DNA of 64,000 bases, taken from Perkinsus marinus ATCC 50983 (Eukaryota; Perkinsozoa; Perkinsida; Perkinsidae). The notes beneath the pieces were generated by a model, which saw only the letters and a list, made by a program, of their open reading frames with translations, had not been told where the DNA came from and searched no databases. Numbering within the stretch: position 1 is the stretch's first letter; the number at the start of each line of letters is the position of its first letter. Both the position numbers and the translations under genes were made by a program. Below are positions 56,254 to 64,000 of this stretch, in pieces. The stretch covers positions 219,900-283,899 of the forward strand of contig NW_003206506.1 in the NCBI RefSeq assembly GCF_000006405.1, read 5' to 3'.

Positions 56254-59200
56254 ATGCCGTCATCTGCATCAACACCACCACCTTCTAGTGCTGGTCTACG
56301 ACTACCTCTGGGAACCTCAGCAGATGGTGAGTCCGAGCATAGACGTCTAGGTGTGAATGACGCTGTTGGTGGGCCAATGCGAAGCCCTGTGCATGGTAAT
56401 GCATGTCTAAGATAGTGGTGTATAGGCTCTGTATAGGTCTCAGAATGGTAGATGGTGATGGCTCCCGTATGTGGCCAGCAGATCTGCCTACCATTCAGGA
56501 GGGTAGGGTATCCTCCGTGACATTGCCTTCACAATCGAGCTGTACATCACATCCGAGTAGTGAGGAATCTCTACATCCACATCAAGAACCGGCCCATGTG
56601 GTAGCACTACGTTAGGTATAGTAGTGGAGATGAGCTCTTCAGGTAACGCGAGGTTCGGTTGCATCAGTAGTGTCAGCCTTAAGACGAGGCTCTAGTAGCT
56701 TCTTTGCTGAGCATGCTTCCCACAGTGACGGCAGTAAATGGGAGAATGCTCTATCGGCAATGGCTCGGAGGAGGGCTTCCTTGCACCTCCCATTAAAGTT
56801 ATCTGATTACGAACAACATATCTCGGGTAAGGTGGGTATGTATGAAGTAACGGTGGCCATGTAAGATAGACTATAGATGATGTGCATATTCAGGCGGGTA
56901 TGGTATTGACGATACTGCCCATCCAGGCGCTGTGGGACCTCACAGCCTACCTCATACTGCTACAACGCCTCTACTGCATGAGGATACTGCAGCCATACAC
57001 CATGCTGAGGGTGGATCGTCTGAGCATCGTTGCATTGATGGAGGAACACGCAATTTTGTGAAGTAAAAGAGTAGTACGAGTACCCCCTAGATGCTCTCGG
57101 CATTCAGATACAACCTTGATACGGAGGAATGGGTTATTGATCCTCATGCCTCACAAGAGGCTACACCCTATCATGCTAAGGGAAGAACCGGTCATAGGAA
57201 GGAATGGGAAGTAGGAAGCATATCGTCTGCACACTTAGTGGAATAACGACAACCCTCCTCAGAAACTAGATGCTGAGACACTGAGCCACCTGTTATCGGA
57301 GGGCAGATTAATGCCCAAGCAACCAGGGAAGAGTGCCTACCGCAAACTATGGCTCATCATAATACTCATTGGCATACTCAGTGATAATACCAACCTCAGT
57401 AGAGGTCGTGACCATAACCATGTATAGGTACACTTCTATCGGCGGGGATCGATTCAACTGTGAGGGTATTAGTATCATCGAAGGTAGCGGTATTAGTATC
57501 GAGGAGGACCGCTTGCTACTATCACTATCATCATCACCTCAGGCTGAGCTACCTACATGGTTGAGCGTACTGTTCGATGTGGTCTTCGTCTTATTGGCTC
57601 GTATACTTATGATAGCTCAGCCGTTGGCAGAGGGGAGTGGTATCCCAGAGATGAAGTGTGAGCTTGGCGGGGCAAGCCATCTACTTGGGTAGTAATATCA
57701 TCACTATTCTACCTATCACATCATCCATTCTAGTTTCTTCCGTCCTAGTGTACTATTAGCCAAATCGATAGGCTTGATACTAGTTATATCTGCGGGCCTA
57801 CCAGTAGGAGCTGAAGGCCCCATGGTACACATAGCTGCTTGCATTGGCTCCTCTCTATTGAGGCAACCCTTCTTTGCTACTGTACGGCAAATACCTAACG
57901 TAAGGCTGTTAGTAGTGGGAGGTAGATTGAGTAGTATATTCTTCAGACCAGAAGACAAGTCCTATCAGCAGCCGTTGCTACTGGTGTTGCCGCGATCTTT
58001 CGGGCTCCTATCGGTGGTGTTCTCTTTGCATTAGAAGTGACCTCTAACCATTTCTTCATCAATACGTAATACTCCATATTATGTGCTTATTACTACTACT
58101 ATTCCTTTAGGTATTGGATATGCCTGGTAGCATCGGTTGTTGGGTCATTCGTATTTGTATGTGTGAAGACCTCTCCTCTCCTTGGTCTGAGGCCCTTCAT
58201 GTTCAGTGACCTCACCTTCTCCAATCACGAGTCCCCACTACGGGTACCCTTATCTATCCTCCCTGTCCCTGACACTTCTGTTGTTGTTGTTGTTGTTGCT
58301 TAGGCTATAGGATTCGCTTCCTATGGGGTCATCCTAGGTCTTCTTGGTGGCTACTTTATCAAAGCATTTGCCCATACTGGCCGTCTTCTAGCTCATCTTC
58401 AGACCATCTGGACGAGCCATTTTGGCCGGAAACATGTAGCAACGCTTTTGAGCATCACTAGTTAGTCATTGTTTTCAGCATCATATTGCACCAGGAAGAG
58501 GACTAAGGCAGGCTCAGAGAGGTCCCTCTGATCGTCAGTGGATAGAGGATGCTGGTGCCTCTGCTATGGCCGCGGCTTCTACTACTGCGGATCGTCGAGG
58601 AAGTGAGTTAAGCGTTATAGTGACTATAATGATACACATTGCTCAGGTCTCGCTACCCCGAATGGCGACCCTAGCTTTGTGAGGCCCGATGCTGTGAGTG
58701 TATATCGAAGACGAGAGTCGATAGTGGCAGTGCATGGCCATGATGATGAGGCTGCTGCTGCTACTGCTGTCAGTGGCCGATACACCACATCAGCGTCATC
58801 GTCACGGAGGGAGAATATACGTGATAGGGGGTATAACGGGTACAATGGGGATAGAGCTTGAGTAGGTCAAAAGCTGGTACGAGGATGGCATAAGATGAGA
58901 GCTCCCAAGCAGAGTTATATATTCCTTCTTCTTATCGTATTTACCCTTTTGAATTCCCTGATATCGCGAGCGCTACCACCGCTAGGTGACTCTCTGCAGC
59001 CACAAGTAAGTATCAAGTATCTCCTCCTCCTTCTCTTCACAGTTGATATATACTCCCTTCAGTTTCTGGCCTCTGTCATAGGCTCTGGTGATGAATATAC
59101 GCTTTATCAGTGGCTACTATGTTTACTTTTCAAAGTAGTTCTATCAGTTACCCTTGAGTCTCCTCATCATCCTCTCTTAGTTACCTATGACAATAATAGT

Positions 59201-60413
59201 CTTCAATCTACCCTTGCCAGCAGGTCTTGTTATACCATCTTATGTATTGGGCTCCCTAATAGGCCGTCTCACGTATGAGCTCATGCCCTCTACTACTCCT
59301 AATGATCAATATGTACTGGTTATTTACTCACCTTCCCTATACCTATCACTCAGTTCAACCCTTCGTCCATGGGTTTGATTGGCACAGTGGCCTTCGCGGC
59401 ATCGGTAACACAGAGCTTCTCTTTGCTAGTAGCTATATATGAAGTTGCACCTAGTACGTTACTCTGTGCTCAGCTAGAGGTGATGTGCCGTGTGTAGGTC
59501 TTGGCACTGGGGGAACACTTCTACCACTCTGTGTTGCTACGGTTGCTGGAGTCCTTGTTTCGGGACAGATCTCGCCTAGCATATTTGACGTTATACTACT
59601 ACGGAAGAACCTTCCAGGCCGCCCAGCACTAACCAAAATGCGGAGGTACACCAGTAGACTAATCGTCGTTATAATGATGATGATGATCCTCTTGAACAGA
59701 GGGATGCTGCCTGTATGTGCGGTGATGACCCCTTCCAAGGATATCCCTAAGATACAGGATGAGGCATGGAGGCATCCGGGGAGTATAGACCCTGATGTAG
59801 TATTATAGGCCTCCTCGCCAAGATAATGGAAAGCATATCATCTTCAGACACTCGATTGTCACCTTCCCAAGATTCCAGTACTCTTGTCAACTGATAGCGG
59901 CCGTGCTATACTCGTCGCAGCAGCCCCTGTTGAAGAGTAGTTCTACCGCTGCTGAGCATCTTTCCCTCATGATTATCCTAGATTATTGGAACACTGTGGG
60001 GAGATGTCCCCCAGCGATGAAGCCGATGCACTATGTGATATGCTACCATGGTTGGACGTATCTCCAATGACATGCCCACCAGACGCTAGTGTACTACAGA
60101 TCTATGGCAGAATGGAGTACAACTCGGAACAGGTATAACAGGGTGGCTCCCGTTCACCTTTTTGCGAACTTCATTTTAGATTTGTTTTGTGACTTTCCGA
60201 GGTGAACTCCTCGGTGCAGTGACTGCCGAAGATTTATTGTACAGGTAATTGAGTACCGATACCATGTGTCGTATTGTTGTTGTTTTCAGAGATCCTGTAG
60301 TCCCTATCCCAACAACCCCTCCATCTCATGATAGTGGGAGTTGGAGGACTATCAGCAGGCTGCACGATCATCACTTGCCAACTAATTTTGATGATAATCC
60401 TGAACCATTATAG
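56254..60413 (+). CDS. CLC-family chloride channel with C-terminal CBS domains
   Basis: A long multi-exon gene. A cytosolic N-terminus (start near ATG 56254; FFAEHASHSDGSKWENALSA, KLDAETLSHLLSEGRLMPKQ) leads into the CLC fold: selectivity motif EGSGIPEMKCELGG (about 57635), gating motif GAEGPMVHIAA (57811), APIGGVLFALEVTSNHFF (58010), and third selectivity motif LPAGLVIPSYVLGSLIGRL (59208). Then come FAASVTQSFSLLVAIYEV and LPGRPAL near the end of the membrane part. Two CBS regions follow: PVCAVMTPSKDIPKI, and VSPMTCPPDASVLQIYGRME with FRGELLGAVTAEDLLYR. It stops at TAG 60411-60413. The gating glutamate is kept. The next key site reads LEV, with Val where proton-coupled exchangers have a second Glu, as in muscle-type channels, which suggests a chloride channel. 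Introns are mostly 38-56 bases. Some exon joins (near 57370) are ambiguous. Confidence 0.9.
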
Positions 60414-61140
60414 CTAAATATATTTTTAAATCAACAGAGTGTGTTTCACTCGTGCTATGCTGAATGACGAAGTTGAGTTCTAAAAGGATCTGTTTAACAA
60501 ACTCACAGTAATCACAATCATAGCATGCTCTATAATGAATCGCGTCCTGCTAAAAACGTATGGAGATCTTTGGCCAATAGATACAATATGAAGTTGGGTC
60601 TATTGCCAACATTACCGCCAAGTACAACGCGGTCTCGTATAAATTCAAGATAACCACACCATCGAGTGACCATCCAACCTATTGCCAAGTCTGCGATATA
60701 TACAATAAGTTCCTAAGTGGATATCGTTATGTGAGGTACATCTCTTAGAGATTCTCTTCCCTATACGCAGTTTGCAATTTAAAATAACAAGGGTTTCAAG
60801 ACCCTCCCTGCAAGGAATTCATTCATTCTACCAAGAGGCGGCGTATCATTGTTGCTTATTACGGGTACTCTTATACGATTCCGCCCAAACTCCTGTTACT
60901 AACGATCCAACACCTATTATATCGTAATGGGAAACAGGGTTCAGTGAACGTTAGCGATGATGGCAACTGTCAACAGTGATGGATGCCAAAACCCTCGACA
61001 ACTGTTATCCGCCATCCTTCCGAAGACAATCAACTAAATGGTGGCCGAGTTAGTACTACGCAGCTACTCATAACGGTGATGTCTCGATTCTAGGACAACA
61101 GTGACTTTCGGTTATTATTGCTGCTGCTGTACAAGTGAAC
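60414..61140. other. Convergent intergenic stretch between CLC and ABCE1
   Basis: No gene is recognised. It is AT-richer than its surroundings and contains several copies of the short phrase TTGGC / GCCAA (60580-60690), also frequent at 12.5 and 15.2 kb. It should hold the 3' ends of both flanking genes. Confidence 0.45.
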
Positions 61141-63677
61141 TTAATCCTCGAGAAGGAAGAAGTTGCCCTCAGCCTTCTGCTCCTTATCCTTCACAGAGTC
61201 GGACTTGTTGATTCTAGGCCTGTAATTGGTAGGATCACGGCGGAAGGTAATCTCCAAGGACTTCAAGAACTTGTTCATACCTGACAACAATATCACAAGA
61301 GTCTTCGAAGAGATCATGTTTGCTACCCGTGACGAGGGTCTCAGGTGAGGAAGCCGTACACTCGATACCAGGGGTACCGTCGTAGACTACGACACGATCA
61401 GCGAGATAAGTTGCCATGATGAAATCGTGCTCCACAACGAAGGCAGTCTTCTTCGCGTGGAGGATGAATCGCTTGATGACCCTAGCGGCCACAACACGTT
61501 GCTCGACATCAAGATAGGCACTAGGCTCATCGATCAGATAAACATCAGCAGGCTTGCCTAACGCCAGTACAATGGCAACACGCTGAAGCTCACCACCTGA
61601 AAGGATGGTAAACAAGGTGATTGGGAGACGCTGTAGAACCCCACCTGATAGATTCTGTACATTCTGGTCAAGTAGCTGATCGATAAGCATAGGACGAGTG
61701 ACATCAGATACGAATTGGGGATGCAGGAACTGTGAGCGGATCTTGGCGTGAAGCAGATCTCGCACCTGAACGAAGGCGGATGGGGAATATGCAGGTCTGA
61801 GGATAAGACGCCTACCGATCCATCAAATCTAGCATGGATTGTCTGAGGCTTGTAGGAGACATTCATGCGGGGTACCTCTACACCATCCTCATCAGGCTTG
61901 AGTAGACCGGCAAGCATACGAATGAACGTGGTCTTGCCTAAGATATGAACACATACAAGATGGCCGCCATAACTGCCAGGGATCATTACCTGTTCCGTTC
62001 TGTCCGAGCATAACGATGATCTCAGAGCTAGAGAAGTTGCCAGATTCGATATGGAGCTTGAAGGTACCCATAGTTTTGGTCATAGCAGGATAATCTTGGC
62101 TATACATCCTCTTGCTATCATCAAGATCAGTATTCTCTGATACCTTACAATAGGATAGGTCACAGTTATGCTGATCGCATTCAAGTAAACTACCCTGAAG
62201 TTCAAGGCGACTTCGCGGAAACGAAGATTCTCGGTAGGAATGAAACCGTCCAGGAATATATTAAGACCTTCACGAACGGAGAAGGGCATTGTGACAACGC
62301 CATATGCAGTAGGAGTGCCCTGCAGTAAGGTAGTGCTGATTATGCAATGCTGAATGATGCTGTTGCTTACCCATAGGCAGCAAACGTAATCAGAAAGATA
62401 ATCCAAGACTGATAGATCATGCTCAACCACGATGATGTAGTTATCGGACGTCTGTAGGTCACGGATAACCTAAGACGGATACACAAGACTAGTCGTGATA
62501 TCGTGAACGTCGTTATTATCATTACATGAGCAGCCTCTAAACGCTGCCTGACATCAAGATAGGAGCTAGGCTCATCAAACATATAAACAGATGCATTCAA
62601 CTCGCATACTACTGCGATAGCGAAACGCTGTAACTCTCCACCTGATAGGATAAGCATTGGCAGGGAAAAGGTGTGGGGATAGGAACTTACCTGATAGATC
62701 CTTGATCTCACGATCGACTAGATGTTCGAGATCCAAACGCTTCAATAACTGGGGTACAATATGTCGCTCATCCTTCCGAGCAAGGGTCTCTCCAACCTGA
62801 GGGCTTGAGTACAGGGAGAAGTTCTTGTCTTAACATTATATGTTTACCTTGCCACGGACAGCCTTGGGGATGTTATCGACATACTGAGGTTTGATGGTCG
62901 CCTTCAGTTTATCCTCCAGGATTTTAACGAAGTAGTTTTGCAGATCAGATCCGCGGAAGTACCTAACCGAGGTAATGTAGAAAGGGTAGTGATGACTACG
63001 GTCTTGTTACTGAAGGATCTCGCTCCAGTCCGGGGGGTCATCGAATCGTCCGAGATTAGGCTTCAGCTTACCGGACAATATCTTCAATGCAGTAGATTTA
63101 CCAATACCTGATAGTCATAATCCCAGCTTGGTGGTTATAGGATTATGGTACTACCATTGGTTCCGACAAGACCAAGGACTTGACCAGGGCGAGGCATAGG
63201 TAGCCTGTGTAGCTTGAAGGTATTGGGACCATATCTACACAGGGCAGCCCTCCTCACACTATAGAGTAGTGTTACTACTAATACCTATGAGTAGTCTGCC
63301 CACTAAGGTCCTTGGGTAGATTAATGATGGTAATAGCATCGAAGGGGCACTTCTTGACGCATATACCACAACCAATACAGAGGGTCTCCGAGATCCATGA
63401 GACCTTGGAATGTCTATCGACCTCTACACAGAACTTACCAGTACGGTTCACGGGGCAGTACCTTGGCAACATATATTATACCTCCCATACAGTATTGAAC
63501 ACTATTCACTCCCAATTGTGTACACCAAGAACGCTGTGTATGCCAACCCACTCACTTTTTGCATTCAAGTTGGCACTTCTTAGGTTTGCATCTATCCTCA
63601 CTGACAATGGCGATACGTAGACGCTGCTCCTCTCCAGATCCACCTCCCTTCTTATCCTTTTTGTCCTTTTTTCCCAT
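61141..63677 (-). CDS. ABCE1: Ribosome recycling ATPase ABCE1 (RLI1)
   Basis: An iron-sulfur ABC ATPase that splits ribosomes after termination. The ATG at 63677 ([18 protein letters not shown]) is preceded by an in-frame upstream start that is not needed. The two 4Fe-4S sites follow: [16 protein letters not shown] with [13 protein letters not shown], and [19 protein letters not shown]1 has [52 protein letters not shown] and [19 protein letters not shown]2 has [84 protein letters not shown] and [20 protein letters not shown]. The C-terminus is [19 protein letters not shown] then [14 protein letters not shown], stop TAA 61143-61141. About eight short introns. Motifs for both active sites are complete. 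Confidence 0.97.
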
Positions 63678-64000
63678 GGCAACAACAACAACTGCCACTG
63701 TTATATGGTCTGGACAACTGACGAGAGCGAGGAGCAACGCGCACGCCACTATAATCGATTGACCTCTGCTTTGGCCCCAACAGCCGGGTATGGGCGACGC
63801 AGGTATGATACGATGAATGCATACAATTATGATGATTAGAATGATAGCTTGGACTATGAGGTTTCGTTAATTGATAAACATATTGTTGATACTAGGTCGA
63901 CTGGTGGATGTTGTTGTTGTAGTTGTTGGTAGTTGGTGGCAGCAACAGCTACCGCCTCATACACGTCGATAAGTTAACACTAGATGTATTCTTTCAAGGA
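63678..64000. other. Upstream region of ABCE1, no gene seen
   Basis: Contains the presumed ABCE1 promoter. A short TTG/GTT run near 63913-63940 is the only repeat. No open frame with protein-like composition extends to the window edge. Confidence 0.4.

Noticed and set aside
57220-57400. Apparent 25- and 19-base introns in the CLC gene
   Set aside because: Donors further upstream give introns of about 50-56 bases in the same phase. The data do not force micro-introns, although the join near 57370 stays ambiguous.

Overview
The window looks like a gene-dense nuclear contig of a small protist, most likely a perkinsozoan alveolate of the Perkinsus type. This is an inference. It rests on many GT-AG introns of about 43-56 bases that interrupt almost every gene, close packing on both strands, an HRDISLEN-type kinase loop, an RNA-binding protein ending in a cysteinyl-tRNA-synthetase-like tail, and a selenocysteine thioredoxin reductase. 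Two 100-base runs of N (22835-22934 and 34171-34270) show it is a scaffolded assembly. No viral, retroviral, CRISPR or bacterial operon structure was seen.

Layout. 0-2.6 kb: the start of a minus-strand gene, then an RRM/KH RNA-binding protein. 4.7-6.6 kb: a methyltransferase-like unknown. 9.2-12.4 kb: a disordered RG-rich protein and mitochondrial ribosomal protein bL12. 12.8-15.1 kb: an odd field of unrelated, often perfect DNA hairpins with no recognisable gene. 16.4-26 kb: a novel multi-exon gene, NAC-alpha, EAPP, proteasome beta-2, ASF1 and a protein kinase. 26.1-29.8 kb: an unusual protein with five ubiquitin/SUMO-like folds, a Lys/Ala tail and a ubiquitin-interacting motif, then a single-pass membrane protein. 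30-35.2 kb: MLH3, a RAD51-like ATPase and TMEM258. 35.4-37.3 kb: thioredoxin reductase with an in-frame UGA and a SECIS element. 37.8-44.9 kb: SRSF1, a pepsin-like protease, SPO11, a prefoldin-like ORF and a Mei2-like gene, with a second Mei2-like copy at 46-47.3 kb. 49.9-60.4 kb: TVP23, a REEP/Yop1 protein, two unknowns, RPB10 and a CLC chloride channel. 61.1-63.7 kb: ABCE1.

Most recognisable genes are housekeeping genes: translation and ribosome recycling (bL12, ABCE1, NAC), transcription and splicing (RPB10, SRSF1, ASF1), protein turnover (proteasome beta-2), and secretory membranes (TMEM258, TVP23, REEP, CLC). MLH3, a RAD51-like protein, SPO11 and two Mei2-like proteins lie within 17 kb, which suggests a meiotic programme. 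The observations most worth following are the selenoprotein with its SECIS, the five-fold ubiquitin-like/UIM protein and the hairpin field. Exon boundaries were set by eye from GT-AG signals and frame continuity, so gene spans are firmer than individual splice sites.
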